Notes: a model not told the origin generated them from the letters alone. Shown: positions 43,876-54,126, numbered from the stretch's first letter. The stretch is 64,000 nucleotides of DNA from Lachnospiraceae bacterium MD335 (GCA_000403335.2 KE159617.1:461301-525300); one strand, 5' to 3'. Numbers and translations are program-made.

Positions 43876-43922
43876 CATTCATTTTTGGTAAGAATATAGA
43901 TTTAGGAATGATTGGAGCAAAC

Positions 43923-46487
43923 ATGAGTATTATAGAAAAAGTATTTGGTACGCACAGTGACCGTGAGCTTAGAAGAATTGAGCCGATCGTAAAAAAAATT
44001 GAGAGCTATCGCGAAGCGATGGGCAGGCTTACGGACGACGAGCTGAGGGCAAAGACCGCGGAATTTAAAAAGCGTGTTTCGGAAGGGACAAGCCTTGATG
44101 AGATTCTGCCGGAGGCATATGCCGTTGTGCGTGAGGGCGCAAAGCGCGTGCTTAATCAGGAACATTACAGGGTACAGCTGATTGGCGGTATTATTCTGCA
44201 TCAGGGGCGTATTGCCGAGATGAGAACCGGTGAAGGTAAGACACAGACCGCGCTTCTTCCTGCGTATCTCAACGCATTGGAAGGAAAAGGCGTACATGTT
44301 GTCACGGTAAACGACTATCTTGCAAAGCGAGATGCCGAGTGGATGGGACAGGTACATGAATTTTTGGGTCTGAAAGTCGGAGTGGTTTTAAATGACATGA
44401 AGCCGGAGGAGCGGCGCGAGGCGTACGGATGCGATATTACTTATGTCACGAACAATGAGCTCGGCTTTGACTATCTGCGTGACAATATGGTTATCTATAA
44501 AGAGCAGCTTGTGTTAAGAGATTTGCACTATGCAATCATCGACGAGGTGGACTCCGTTTTAATTGACGAGGCGAGAACCCCGCTGATTATATCGGGACAG
44601 AGCAGCAAGTCCACAAAGCTTTATGAGGTCTGCGATATTTTGGCAAGACAGATGAAGCGCGGTGAGGACGTTCCGGAAATGACAAAAATGGATTTTGTCA
44701 TGGGTGTTGAGCAGGAGGAAACAGGAGACTTTATCGTAAATGAGAAGGATAAAGTCGTGAACCTGACGGCGGCAGGCGTGGACAGGGTGGAAAAATTCTT
44801 TCAGATTGAAAACCTTGCCGATCCCGAAAACCTTGAAATCCAGCACAATATTATTCTTGCTTTGCGGGCGCATAATCTGATGTTCCGCGATCAGGACTAC
44901 GTTGTAAAGGACGACCAGGTGTTGATTGTCGACGAGTTTACGGGACGTATTATGCCGGGACGCCGCTATTCTGACGGACTGCATCAGGCGATTGAGGCGA
45001 AGGAGCACGTGAAGGTAAAACGCGAGAGCAAGACGCTTGCGACAATCACGTTTCAGAATTTCTTCAATAAATTTGACAAGAAGTGCGGCATGACTGGTAC
45101 GGCGCTGACGGAAGAACATGAGTTCCGTGATATTTACGGAATGGACGTTGTGGCGGTTCCGACAAACCGTCCGGTTGCGCGTGTGGACCGTCAGGACAGT
45201 GTATATAAGACAAGGAAGGAAAAGCTGCACGCGATTGTGGACGCGGTGGAGGCGGCGCACGCGACGGGGCAGCCGGTGCTTGTCGGTACGATTACGATTG
45301 ACGCGAGTGAGGAGCTGAGCAAGCTTCTGACACGGCGCGGCATTCAGCACAAGGTTTTGAATGCGAAATTCCATGAGCTTGAGGCGGAAATCGTGGCGGA
45401 CGCCGGACAGCACGGCGCGGTTACGATTGCGACCAACATGGCTGGACGTGGTACGGATATTAAGCTTGACGAGGAAGCGCGCGCAGCGGGCGGACTGATG
45501 ATTATCGGTACGGAGCGGCACGAGTCAAGACGTATTGATAATCAGCTGCGCGGTCGTTCCGGACGACAGGGCGATCCCGGTACGTCGAGATTTTATATTT
45601 CGCTGGAAGACGATTTGATGCGTCTGTTTGGTTCGGAGCGTCTGATTAGCATGTTTAATACACTGGGTATTCCTGAAGGTCAGGAGATTGAGCACAAAAT
45701 GCTCACGAGTGCGATTGAGAACGCACAGAAAAAGATTGAGAGCAACAACTTTGGCATCAGAAAGAACCTGCTCGAGTATGATCAGGTTATGAATGAGCAA
45801 AGAGAGATTATTTACGAGGAGCGCCGCCGCGTGTTAAACGGCGAGAGTATGCGCGACTTTATCTATAAGATGATTACGGATATTGTGGAGAGTGCGGTCG
45901 ATACGGCAATCAACGACGATTTGGAGCCGGAAGAGTGGGATTTGAAGGAATTGAACACACTGTTGCTTCCGATTATTCCGTTGCAGCCCGTCAGGCTCGA
46001 CCGGATTTCCAAGAAGACGAAAAACGGCATGAAGCACCAGCTCAAGGAGGAAGCGGTTAAGCTCTATGAGAGCAAGGAAGCGGAGTTCCCTGAGCCGGAA
46101 AATATCCGTGAGATAGAGCGCGTGATTTTGTTGAAAGTCATTGACCGCAAGTGGATGGACCACCTTGACGATATGGATCAGCTGCGTCAGGGCGTCGGAC
46201 TGCAGGCATATGGACAAAAGAACCCGCTTGTAGAGTACAAAATGAGCGGTTACGATATGTTTGACGCGATGATTGCGAGCATGAAACAGGATACGGTGCG
46301 TCTGCTGCTGCATGTGAAGGTAGAGCAGAAGGTAGAGCGCGAGGAGGTTGCCAAGGTTACGGGCACCAACAAGGACGATACGCTCCAAAAAGGCACGGTC
46401 AAGAAAGAGGCAAGGATTTATCCGAATGATCCGTGTCCGTGCGGAAGCGGCAAGAAGTACAAGATGTGCTGCGGCAGAAATTCGTAG
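43923..46487 (+). CDS. secA: Protein translocase ATPase SecA
   Basis: 854 residues. SecA drives export of preproteins through SecYEG. The motor domain shows Walker A in [11 protein letters not shown], the DEAD-type DEVDSVLID, and AGRGTDIKL further on. C-terminal features are [10 protein letters not shown] and the zinc-binding tail [17 protein letters not shown]. The start at 43923 has GGAG upstream and matches the family N-terminus ([20 protein letters not shown]); a longer reading from 43842 would pass through the terminator hairpin. It is preceded by its own promoter and leader and followed by prfB 73 bases later. Confidence 0.96.
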   Translation: MSIIEKVFGTHSDRELRRIEPIVKKIESYREAMGRLTDDELRAKTAEFKKRVSEGTSLDEILPEAYAVVREGAKRVLNQEHYRVQLIGGIILHQGRIAEMRTGEGKTQTALLPAYLNALEGKGVHVVTVNDYLAKRDAEWMGQVHEFLGLKVGVVLNDMKPEERREAYGCDITYVTNNELGFDYLRDNMVIYKEQLVLRDLHYAIIDEVDSVLIDEARTPLIISGQSSKSTKLYEVCDILARQMKRGEDVPEMTKMDFVMGVEQEETGDFIVNEKDKVVNLTAAGVDRVEKFFQIENLADPENLEIQHNIILALRAHNLMFRDQDYVVKDDQVLIVDEFTGRIMPGRRYSDGLHQAIEAKEHVKVKRESKTLATITFQNFFNKFDKKCGMTGTALTEEHEFRDIYGMDVVAVPTNRPVARVDRQDSVYKTRKEKLHAIVDAVEAAHATGQPVLVGTITIDASEELSKLLTRRGIQHKVLNAKFHELEAEIVADAGQHGAVTIATNMAGRGTDIKLDEEARAAGGLMIIGTERHESRRIDNQLRGRSGRQGDPGTSRFYISLEDDLMRLFGSERLISMFNTLGIPEGQEIEHKMLTSAIENAQKKIESNNFGIRKNLLEYDQVMNEQREIIYEERRRVLNGESMRDFIYKMITDIVESAVDTAINDDLEPEEWDLKELNTLLLPIIPLQPVRLDRISKKTKNGMKHQLKEEAVKLYESKEAEFPEPENIREIERVILLKVIDRKWMDHLDDMDQLRQGVGLQAYGQKNPLVEYKMSGYDMFDAMIASMKQDTVRLLLHVKVEQKVEREEVAKVTGTNKDDTLQKGTVKKEARIYPNDPCPCGSGKKYKMCCGRNS

Positions 46488-46560
46488 CGTAATTTCGTTA
46501 TTTTAACAGAATAAATGGAATTAAAATTCAGTGCAAAGGCATAAAAGGTGGTGATACGCA

Positions 46561-47683
46561 ATGGTAGAACTCGACCAAATGAAACAGGAGTTACAGACGT
46601 ACGAAAGTCCATTAGCGGAAGTGAGGGATTCACTTTGACCTCGCTGGTAAGGAAAAGCGAATAGAAGAGCTTGAGCGCGAGATGGAGGCGCCCGGTTTTT
46701 GGGACGATCCCGACCGCTCCAACAAGCTGATGAAAGAGCTGAAACAGCTTAAAGACACGGTTGACGAGTGCAACGGTCTGAAAACACAGTATGAGGATAT
46801 TGAGACGCTGATTGAGATGGGATATGAGGCACAGGACGCCGAAATGATACCGGAAATCAGGGAGGAGCTTGACCGGTTTGTCGAAACGTTTGAGGCGCTC
46901 CGGATTGGCACGCTTTTATCAGAAGAATACGACAAGTGCAACGCTATTTTGAAGCTAAACGCAGGCGCGGGCGGTACGGAGAGCTGCGACTGGGCGGGAA
47001 TGCTTTACCGTATGTATACGCGGTGGGCGGAGCGCAAGGGCTTTTCAATTGATGTGCTGGATTTCCTCGACGGAGATGAGGCGGGCATCAAATCAATTAC
47101 GTTTCAGGTGAACGGGGAAAATGCATACGGATATTTGAAGTCGGAAAAGGGTGTGCACAGGCTTGTGCGGATTTCTCCTTTTAACGCGCAGGGAAAACGG
47201 CAGACCTCCTTTGTGTCGCTTGACGTTATGCCGGACATTGAGGAGGATTTGGACGTTGAAATTAACGAGGATGATCTGCGCATTGATACGTATCGAAGCA
47301 GCGGTGCGGGCGGTCAGCATATTAATAAAACGTCTTCCGCAATCCGCATTACGCATATTCCGACGGGAACTGTTGTTCAGTGTCAAAATGAGCGTTCGCA
47401 GTTTCAAAATAAGGACAAGGCAATGCAGATGCTGAAGGCAAAGCTCTTTTTGCTCAAGCAGGAGGCAAATGCCGAAAAGCTCTCCGATATTCGCGGAGAG
47501 ATTAAGGACATCGGCTGGGGAAATCAAATCCGCTCGTATGTCATGCAGCCGTACACAATGGTAAAGGACCACAGAACCAATTTTGAGTCGGGGAACGTGG
47601 ACGCTGTTATGGACGGCGGGCTGGACGGCTTTATTAATGCATTTTTGAAGTGGAGAAGCAGCGGCGCCGTACAGAAGGGATAG
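46561..47683 (+). CDS. prfB: Peptide chain release factor 2, programmed +1 frameshift
   Basis: RF2 reads UGA and UAA stop codons and releases the peptide. The gene is in two frames: 25 codons from ATG 46561 to UGA at 46636-46638, then a +1 shift to GAC (46637-46639) and 348 more codons, 373 residues in all. The shifted frame has the stop-codon motif SPF (ISPFNAQGKRQTSF) and the catalytic GGQ (SGAGGQHINKTSSAIRI). The shift site CTT-TGA-C with an upstream purine-rich AGGG is the conserved autoregulatory signal of bacterial prfB. Reading only the second frame would miss the true N-terminus. It follows secA, as in many Firmicutes. Confidence 0.96.
46624..46639 (+). promoter_or_regulatory. prfB programmed frameshift site
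   Basis: AGGG (46624-46627) acts as an internal ribosome-binding-like site 5 bases before CTT (46633), followed by TGA-C. RF2 shortage slows termination at this UGA and favours slippage from CUU to UUU, restoring RF2 supply. The stretch AGGGAT is weaker than the AGGGGG of E. coli. Confidence 0.9.
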
Positions 47684-47689
47684 ACCGTT

Positions 47690-48532
47690 ATGAAAAGAAT
47701 ATGTAAGCAGTGCGGCAAGGAGTTTGAACTGTCGGAAAGTGAAATTGGGTTTTATAAGGGCAGGGGTTTAGAGCTGCCAAAACGCTGCAAGGCATGCAGG
47801 GAGCAGAATAAGGAACAGGGCAAGGGGCAAAAACAGCAGCAGACGCAGTGTCCTGTTTCCAATCATATAGGGAACGACAAGGACAGCCGTGACCATAAAA
47901 ACGGAACGGATAAGAGCCGTTATATCATATCGGCGGCAGCAGTGCTGTTCATTGTGTTTGCATTTCTGATAAAAGGCATTTTTGCGGTCCCGGCGGAAGA
48001 GCCGACGCTGACGGAAGATGTCGCTTCGCCCAATGTACAGGCTAGGCAGGAAACGCAGGCGCAGCTTCCTGGTGAGCTCCCCAAGGAAGCGCCAACAACG
48101 CAGTCTCAAGGAAATGAGGAGCAACAGGAAGTACAGCAGAGTATCTTGCCGACGGCTGTGACACCGCAGGAGACAGAGGCGGCAGCGGAAGGAACGACGC
48201 ATCCGCCTGCAGCGGTACAGGAAGTACAGGAGATACAGGAACCTGTCGCTGATTTGGAGCCTGCGGCAACAGGATACGTTTTCCGAAAGCCGGAGTATCT
48301 TACGGAGCATTTCCAAAAGCATGGAGCAGAGTTTCCGTATGCCACGCAGGAGGAATATCTGCTCGGCGCAAACAATGTCATTCAAAACCCGAACGCGCTT
48401 CATAAGCTTGAGGCGGAGGACGGGGACGACGTTTATTATGTTGAGAGCACAAGGGAATTTGTTGTCGTTTCTACAGATGGCTATATTCGAACGTATTTTT
48501 TGACCGACCTTGATTATTATAATAGACAGTAA
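47690..48532 (+). CDS. Zinc-ribbon, single-pass membrane protein
   Basis: 280 residues. The N-terminus is a zinc ribbon (CKQCGKEFELSESEIGFY and then KRCKACREQNK; four Cys). A hydrophobic helix follows at about 80-100 (IISAAAVLFIVFAFLIKGIF), then a disordered Gln/Glu/Pro-rich stretch (about 105-185) and a compact extracytoplasmic C-terminal domain (FRKPEYLTEHFQKHGAEF to YYVESTREFVVV). It starts 7 bases after prfB. The function is unknown: the layout suggests a cytoplasmic sensor part linked to an outside domain, and related proteins are common in Lachnospiraceae. Confidence 0.7.
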   Translation: MKRICKQCGKEFELSESEIGFYKGRGLELPKRCKACREQNKEQGKGQKQQQTQCPVSNHIGNDKDSRDHKNGTDKSRYIISAAAVLFIVFAFLIKGIFAVPAEEPTLTEDVASPNVQARQETQAQLPGELPKEAPTTQSQGNEEQQEVQQSILPTAVTPQETEAAAEGTTHPPAAVQEVQEIQEPVADLEPAATGYVFRKPEYLTEHFQKHGAEFPYATQEEYLLGANNVIQNPNALHKLEAEDGDDVYYVESTREFVVVSTDGYIRTYFLTDLDYYNRQ

Positions 48533-48561
48533 GAAAGTAGAGAAATAAGAAAATTCAATAT

Positions 48562-48620
48562 AAAATCCGGATACTTATCGAAGCAGATAGAGAAATCGAT
48601 AGTAAGTATCCGGATTTTTG
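48562..48620 (+). terminator. Bidirectional terminator between convergent genes
   Basis: AAAATCCGGATACTTA and TAAGTATCCGGATTTT pair over 16 bases around a structured loop that contains TATCGA..TCGATA. T-rich on the plus side and A-rich on the minus side. Confidence 0.9.
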
Positions 48621-48647
48621 TAATCTTGTTAGCAGTTCGGATTTCTT

Positions 48648-49634
48648 TTAAAGCAAAGAAGCCCGAAGCTCCTCGCCGCTTTTTGCGCTAAGATATGCGG
48701 GCGCAATGTCAAAAACGGTCTTGCAGCCGCTTTGCCCCTCGCTTGCAAGACGGTGCGCCGCCCTTGCGTAGGCAATCAACACGCTTGAGGTAAATTCGGG
48801 GTTGGAGTCGAGCTTCAGGCTGTATTCAATCAAATGCTTATGCTCGCGCTCCCAGCCGGTTACACCGCTTCGCAGCACAAATCCGCCGTGCGGGATGCCG
48901 CTATGGTTTGTAAGCAGCTCCTCTTCGCTGATAAAATGAACGGTTGTGTCATAATCCGCAAAATAATTCGGCATTGTCTTGATTTCCTGCTCGATTTTTG
49001 CGGCATCGGCGCCTTCCTCCAAGACAACAAAGCATTCTCGCGTATGCTTTTCGCGTGTCGAAAGCTCTGGATTGCTGCCGGCGCGAACTGCCTCAAGTGC
49101 GCTGTCAACGGGAATGGTATACTGCTTGGCATTTTTAACACCCGCAATGCGGCGCAGTGCGTCCGAATGTCCCTGACTGACGCCCTTGCCCCAAAAAGTA
49201 TAATCCTTGCCGTCCGGTAAAATCGCGTTTGCGTAAAGGCGGTTCAAAGAGAACATGCCGGGGTCCCAGCCGACAGAGATAATGCCGATATGACCGTTTT
49301 CTTTCGCTGCGGCATCGACATTTGCAAAATGCTCCGGAATGCGCGCGTGGGTGTCAAAACTGTCAATCACGTTAAAATATTTGACATATTCCGGCGTTTG
49401 CTGCGGCAAATCGGTTGCGCTGCCGCCGCACAGTATCATAACGTCAATCTTGTCTTTCCAATCTGCCGCGTCATTGATACGGCAAACCTGTGCGCTTTTG
49501 GTAAGAACGGAAACATCGGCAGGATTGCGCCTTGTGAATACGGCGGCAAGCTCCATATCGTCGTTTTGGCGCACGGCGCACTCCACGCCGCGTCCAAGGT
49601 TTCCGTAACCTAAAATTCCGATTCGTGTTTTCAT
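48648..49634 (-). CDS. ddh: meso-Diaminopimelate dehydrogenase
   Basis: 328 residues. Ddh makes meso-diaminopimelate from tetrahydrodipicolinate in a single step with NADPH and ammonia, feeding lysine and cell wall synthesis. An N-terminal Rossmann fold (RIGILGYGNLGRGVECAV) is followed by CGGSATDLPQQTPEY, the substrate-binding NVIDSFDTHARIPEH and SVGWDPGMFSLNR. The enzyme occurs in limited lineages, including gut Lachnospiraceae. A single gene on the minus strand; ATG 49634 has AGGAG upstream. Confidence 0.94.
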   Translation of the reverse strand: MKTRIGILGYGNLGRGVECAVRQNDDMELAAVFTRRNPADVSVLTKSAQVCRINDAADWKDKIDVMILCGGSATDLPQQTPEYVKYFNVIDSFDTHARIPEHFANVDAAAKENGHIGIISVGWDPGMFSLNRLYANAILPDGKDYTFWGKGVSQGHSDALRRIAGVKNAKQYTIPVDSALEAVRAGSNPELSTREKHTRECFVVLEEGADAAKIEQEIKTMPNYFADYDTTVHFISEEELLTNHSGIPHGGFVLRSGVTGWEREHKHLIEYSLKLDSNPEFTSSVLIAYARAAHRLASEGQSGCKTVFDIAPAYLSAKSGEELRASLL

Positions 49635-49665
49635 AACTGTATTTCTCCTTTTTTATTCTTTTAAA

Positions 49666-50460
49666 TTAGCAATAAGAACTGTTGTTCATGTTTTTGTTTT
49701 TTACTGCCATAATATCAAGATAAAAGTTTGTGTTTGTCATATGCATGTAAGGCATAACCCATATCAGCGTCAGACCGCATGTAAAGACACTGAGCAGCAG
49801 GGCGGGCAGAAAACTGATTTGTAAAAGCACATATCGAAGTTTATTTCCGCGCATCACCTCAATGCTTTTTTTCAGAACCTTCATTGCATCCCATTCGGGG
49901 AAGTCAAGTATGATATAGTAGGCAGGAACAAAAACCAGCTGCAATAAGAATGATACAAGGACACAGGCAAGCATCAGCAGATAATAAGCGCCCATAACAC
50001 TGTAAAATACATTGTAAAATTGCATCATTTCATTGAGTGTGGTTGTTTCCGTAATCTCGGGAACAGCGAGTGCGGGCGAGTTTAAAATACGGATGCTCAT
50101 GACGTCGCAGGGGATCATGCAGACGGTGTTGATAAACGTAAATAAAAGTCCGACCTTTAATGCGACCTGAAGATTGTTGCGGAAACCGTCAAACAAATCG
50201 CCTATTTGTGCGGGCATATTGCACGCCGATTTCATATAAATCAGGGTAGCGCCCACCTGCAGAACGGAGAGCAGCGTCTGTAGGATAATACTGATTACAA
50301 AGTTCACAAGATAGTTGTTGGATAACAGAAAGCTGGAACAGAAAAAAGATATAAGAAGGGGAATCAGCATTGTTCCGATTAACAGGCCAAAACGCCCGCC
50401 CATCTGCGTCCGCGCAAGATATTTCAGCTCCGCGTTGCTTTTATAGTGTGTTTGTTCCAT
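49666..50460 (-). CDS. DUF975 membrane protein
   Basis: 264 residues with about six membrane helices starting near residue 27 (LLIGTMLIPLLISFF). The C-terminal half carries the DUF975 signature EWDAMKVLKKSIEVMRGNKL, followed by FTCGLTLIWVMPYMHMTNTNFY. ATG 50460 is preferred: AAGGAG precedes it at 13 bases, whereas ATG 50472 is only one base from it. Function unknown. It is 31 bases from ddh but probably a separate gene, and may be co-transcribed with it. Confidence 0.85.
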   Translation of the reverse strand: MEQTHYKSNAELKYLARTQMGGRFGLLIGTMLIPLLISFFCSSFLLSNNYLVNFVISIILQTLLSVLQVGATLIYMKSACNMPAQIGDLFDGFRNNLQVALKVGLLFTFINTVCMIPCDVMSIRILNSPALAVPEITETTTLNEMMQFYNVFYSVMGAYYLLMLACVLVSFLLQLVFVPAYYIILDFPEWDAMKVLKKSIEVMRGNKLRYVLLQISFLPALLLSVFTCGLTLIWVMPYMHMTNTNFYLDIMAVKNKNMNNSSYC

Positions 50461-50643
50461 AGTAATACACATGCTCCTTTCTTAGTCTGCAAATTTCTGA
50501 CAGTGAAAAGCGTATGCTTTTTGGTGTATGCAGCTTAAGCACAATATTTGCAATTGCACAGCCTGTGTGTGCCGTGCATTGTAGTACATTCTACCACGTT
50601 ATCGGAAATAAAACAATGAAATGAAAATAAAAAAGCTTTGCCA

Positions 50644-50739
50644 AAATGTTTTCTAAAACATTTCTTATGGGGTTAGCAGTGAATCCTAAGTTCTGTTTGA
50701 ACAGTAACTCTTGAACAGACCGTAAAAATATCATATAAT
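50644..50739 (+). promoter_or_regulatory. Palindrome and promoter ahead of tex
   Basis: The stretch 50461-50777 has no gene. It holds a 20-base inverted repeat AAATGTTTT-CT-AAAACATTT (50644-50663), possibly an operator or a weak terminator, and then TTGAAC (50711-50716) and TATAAT (50734-50739) at 17-base spacing, a near-consensus promoter for tex. Confidence 0.75.
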
Positions 50740-50777
50740 CATATCATATAACAATTAAAAGTAGAAGGATGAGAGAA

Positions 50778-53150
50778 ATGGACATTATTTTAAAACTAAA
50801 AGAAGAATTAGGCATTGAAAAGTGGCAGGCGGAGGCGGCGGTGAAGCTGATTGACGAGGGGAACACCATTCCTTTTATATCAAGATACCGCAAAGAGGTC
50901 ACAGGTTCTTTGAATGACGAGGTATTAAGAAACTTAAATGAGCGGCTGGGTTATCTTAGAAACCTTGAGGAGAAAAAGGAACAGGTGCTTGGAAGTATAG
51001 AGGAACAGGGTAAGCTTACTGACGAGCTGCGGGAAAAAATCCTTGCCGCGGAAACAATGGTAGCGGTTGACGATTTGTATCTTCCGTATCGGCCAAAGCG
51101 CAAAACAAGGGCAAGCGTGGCAAAGGAGAAAGGTCTTGACGGACTTGCGCAGATTATTCTCGCCCAGGAAACGCAGCAGCCTCTGATTGCGGAGGCAGAG
51201 CCTTATGTAAATGAAGAAAAGGGAGTTAAAAACGTTAAGGAAGCATTGCAGGGCGCAATGGACATTATTGCGGAGCAGATTTCGGACAATGCCGAATTTA
51301 GAACATATATTCGAGAAACAACCTTTGAGGAAGGAAAACTTATCAGTCAGGCAAAAGATGAGAAAGCGCAGAGCGTATATGAAATGTACTACGATTTTGA
51401 GGAGCCTGTAAGCAAAGTGGCAGGGCACAGAGTGCTTGCGGTTAACCGCGGCGAGAATGAGAAAATTCTTACGGTGAAGGTCGAAGCCCCGGTGGAGCGC
51501 ATTCTCCGCTTCCTTGAAACGAAGGTAATTACTGCCGATAATGAGAACACGGCGCCCGCATTGCAGGAGACCGTCAAGGACAGCTATGAGCGTCTGATTG
51601 CGCCTGCAATTGAGCGTGACATCCGAAACGAGCTGACGGAAAAGGCGGAGAATGGCGCAATTTCCGTATTCGGAAAGAATTTGGAGCAGCTTTTAATGCA
51701 GCCGCCAATTGCGGGCAAGGTTGTTCTAGGCTGGGATCCTGCTTTTAGGACAGGCTGTAAGCTTGCCGTTGTGGATGCTACAGGAAAAGTGCTTGATACA
51801 AAGGTGATATACCCGACAGCACCCCAAAATAAGGTCGAGGAGGCAAAAAAGGACCTGAAAAAGCTTATCAGCAAGTATAACGTCAGTCTCATATCCGTAG
51901 GAAACGGCACGGCGTCAAGGGAGTCGGAGCAGGTAATCGTGGAGTTAATTAAAGAGTTGGACACCCCGGTACAGTATGTGATTGTAAATGAGGCGGGCGC
52001 ATCGGTTTACTCGGCAAGCAAGCTCGCAACGGAGGAGTTCCCCAATTTTGACGTAGGACAGCGAAGTGCGGCATCCATTGCAAGGCGCTTACAGGACCCG
52101 CTTGCGGAACTTGTCAAAATTGATCCGAAGTCGATCGGCGTGGGGCAGTATCAGCATGACATGAACCAAAAGAAGCTGAGCGAGGCGTTAAACGGCGTGG
52201 TGGAGGATTCCGTAAATAAAGTCGGCGTGGATTTGAACACAGCGTCCGCGTCGCTGTTGGAATATATATCGGGCATTAATAAAACGATTGCGAAAAATAT
52301 TGTGGACTACCGCGAGACAAACGGTCGTTTTACCAACCGCAAACAGCTTTTGAAGGTGGCAAAGCTTGGTCCCAAGGCGTACGAGCAGTGCGCGGGCTTT
52401 ATGCGGATTGCGGACGGCGACAATCCCCTTGATGCGACGAGCGTGCATCCGGAGTCTTATGCGGCGGCAATGCAGCTTTTGGACAAGCTTGGTATTTCGA
52501 TGGAGGAGCTGAAGGAGATTCAGAAGAAGGCGGCGCTTTCAAAGCACACAAAGGCGAAGCCCGCAAAGCAGGAAAAGAATAAAAACAGCCGGAACAAAAA
52601 ACAGTCCATTGTGATCCGAAACACAAACACTGCGATGGGGAAGGCGCTTGCGGCGGCAATCGGACAAATGGAAACAAATACGGATAATACACAAAAAAAT
52701 GACACAAGTGTCATAAATGAGCCGGAATCTGCATCAGTCGCTGGAGGCAGTTTAGAGAAGCGCGTGAAAGATAAAGCGAAAATGGCGCAGGAGCTTGGCA
52801 TCGGTGAAATTACGCTGACCGATATTTTAAAGGAGCTTGAAAAGCCCGCAAGAGATCCGCGTGAGGACATGCCGAAGCCGATTTTGCGAAGTGATGTCTT
52901 GGATATGAAAGACTTAAAGCCCGGCATGATTTTGAAGGGTACTGTCAGAAATGTCATTGATTTTGGGGTGTTTGTGGACATCGGCGTGCATCAGGACGGT
53001 TTGGTGCATATTTCCCAGATTACCGAAAAATATATTAAGCATCCGCTGGAAGCGGTGAGCGTCGGCGACATTGTGGATGTCAAGGTACTGGATGTGGATT
53101 TGGCAAAGAAACGTATATCGCTTACGATGCGGCTCGCAGATGCGAAATAG
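50778..53150 (+). CDS. tex: Transcription accessory protein Tex
   Basis: 790 residues. Tex is a nucleic-acid-binding protein that interacts with the transcription machinery. Domain order: helical N-terminal part (ILKLKEELGIEKWQAEAAVK), YqgF-like RNase H fold (VVLGWDPAFRTGCKLAVVD), helix-hairpin-helix pair (VDLNTASASLLEYISGINK and KLGPKAYEQCAGFMRI) and a C-terminal S1 domain (GTVRNVIDFGVFVDIGVHQD). Between the HhH and S1 parts there is an unusual low-complexity Lys/Asn-rich insert of about 90 residues (near 590-680). ATG 50778 lies nine bases after AGAAGG; the ATG at 50769 overlaps it. Confidence 0.95.
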   Translation: MDIILKLKEELGIEKWQAEAAVKLIDEGNTIPFISRYRKEVTGSLNDEVLRNLNERLGYLRNLEEKKEQVLGSIEEQGKLTDELREKILAAETMVAVDDLYLPYRPKRKTRASVAKEKGLDGLAQIILAQETQQPLIAEAEPYVNEEKGVKNVKEALQGAMDIIAEQISDNAEFRTYIRETTFEEGKLISQAKDEKAQSVYEMYYDFEEPVSKVAGHRVLAVNRGENEKILTVKVEAPVERILRFLETKVITADNENTAPALQETVKDSYERLIAPAIERDIRNELTEKAENGAISVFGKNLEQLLMQPPIAGKVVLGWDPAFRTGCKLAVVDATGKVLDTKVIYPTAPQNKVEEAKKDLKKLISKYNVSLISVGNGTASRESEQVIVELIKELDTPVQYVIVNEAGASVYSASKLATEEFPNFDVGQRSAASIARRLQDPLAELVKIDPKSIGVGQYQHDMNQKKLSEALNGVVEDSVNKVGVDLNTASASLLEYISGINKTIAKNIVDYRETNGRFTNRKQLLKVAKLGPKAYEQCAGFMRIADGDNPLDATSVHPESYAAAMQLLDKLGISMEELKEIQKKAALSKHTKAKPAKQEKNKNSRNKKQSIVIRNTNTAMGKALAAAIGQMETNTDNTQKNDTSVINEPESASVAGGSLEKRVKDKAKMAQELGIGEITLTDILKELEKPARDPREDMPKPILRSDVLDMKDLKPGMILKGTVRNVIDFGVFVDIGVHQDGLVHISQITEKYIKHPLEAVSVGDIVDVKVLDVDLAKKRISLTMRLADAK

Positions 53151-53174
53151 TGTAAAAGGGACAGGATAATGTTA

Positions 53175-53224
53175 AATAACAGGTCTTTTATGATTAGATA
53201 TAAATCATAGAAGACCTGTTATTC
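53175..53224 (+). terminator. Bidirectional terminator after tex
   Basis: AATAACAGGTCTT and AAGACCTGTTATT form a long stem whose loop holds TATGATT..AATCATA, so the hairpin extends further. It also lies 3 bases from the end of the convergent methyltransferase gene. Confidence 0.9.
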
Positions 53225-53226
53225 TG

Positions 53227-54126
53227 TTAATGCGAATTTCCAATCCATCTGCCGCTCGCGCCGCAAGGCAGAACCAATCCGTTTGACGATACCGGAAGTC
53301 CGATTTCGGACGATTCCACTACGCCGCCAAATTTCGGAACAAGCGCCGTCTCCATCATATAGCTTAACACGGCGGGCTGTAAGCCGGTCGTGTAGGAATT
53401 AATAAGGAAAAATAACGGGTTTTCGTTCAGTATTTCAGTGGTAAGCATAAGAAACGGAAAAATCGCATCCTCTATTTTCCATATTTCGCCCTTCGGACCT
53501 CTGCCGTAGGAAGGCGGATCCATAATAATCGCATCATACCGGCTCCCCCGGCGGATTTCCCGTTCTACGAATTTCATGCAGTCATCGACAAGCCAACGGA
53601 TCGGAGCCTCGCCCAAGCCTGATGCCGCAGCGTTCTCCTTTGCCCATGCGACCATTCCCTTGGAAGCATCTACATGCGTGACGGATGCGCCCGCGGCGGC
53701 AGCGCTTAGAGTTGCTCCGCCCGTATAGGCAAACAGGTTCAGAACCTTAATGCTGCGTTTCGGATTGTTTTTAAGCGCTCCCTTTATAATAGAAGAAAAC
53801 CAATCCCAGTTGACCGCCTGCTCCGGAAACAGACCGGTATGTTTAAAGCTGAAAGGCTTAAGATGAAATGTCAGCCCCGCTTTAGAATTTCCCTCATATC
53901 GGATGCTCCATTCTTCGGGAAGGTTAAAAAATTCCCATTCCCCGCCCCCTTTTGCACTTCTGTGATAATGTCCGTTTGGCTTGCGCCAGCCGACGGCGTT
54001 TTTCGGTGTGCCCCATATTACCTGCGGGTCGGGACGCACAAGAATATAGTCTCCCCACCGCTCAAGCTTTTCGCCTGAGGAGGTATCAATTACTTCATAG
54101 TCGTTCCAATTTTCAGCAATCCACAT
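53227..54126 (-). CDS. Class I SAM-dependent RNA methyltransferase (RlmI/RlmK-like)
   Basis: 299 residues from ATG 54126 with AAGGG upstream; longer starts at 54165 lack a ribosome binding site. Motif I reads LNLFAYTGGATLSAAAAGA (SAM binding), the acidic loop THVDASKGMV, and motif IV DPPSYGRGPKG. The C-terminal part is typical of COG1092 rRNA methyltransferases that modify cytosine in 23S rRNA. No PUA domain is obvious at the N-terminus. A single gene, convergent with tex. Exact target base is not inferable. Confidence 0.82.
   Translation of the reverse strand: MWIAENWNDYEVIDTSSGEKLERWGDYILVRPDPQVIWGTPKNAVGWRKPNGHYHRSAKGGGEWEFFNLPEEWSIRYEGNSKAGLTFHLKPFSFKHTGLFPEQAVNWDWFSSIIKGALKNNPKRSIKVLNLFAYTGGATLSAAAAGASVTHVDASKGMVAWAKENAAASGLGEAPIRWLVDDCMKFVEREIRRGSRYDAIIMDPPSYGRGPKGEIWKIEDAIFPFLMLTTEILNENPLFFLINSYTTGLQPAVLSYMMETALVPKFGGVVESSEIGLPVSSNGLVLPCGASGRWIGNSH

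Noticed and set aside
46682-47683. prfB read as a gene starting at ATG 46682, or as a pseudogene with an internal stop
   Set aside because: The CTT-TGA-C site with upstream AGGG is the normal programmed frameshift of RF2, so the gene is intact and begins at 46561.
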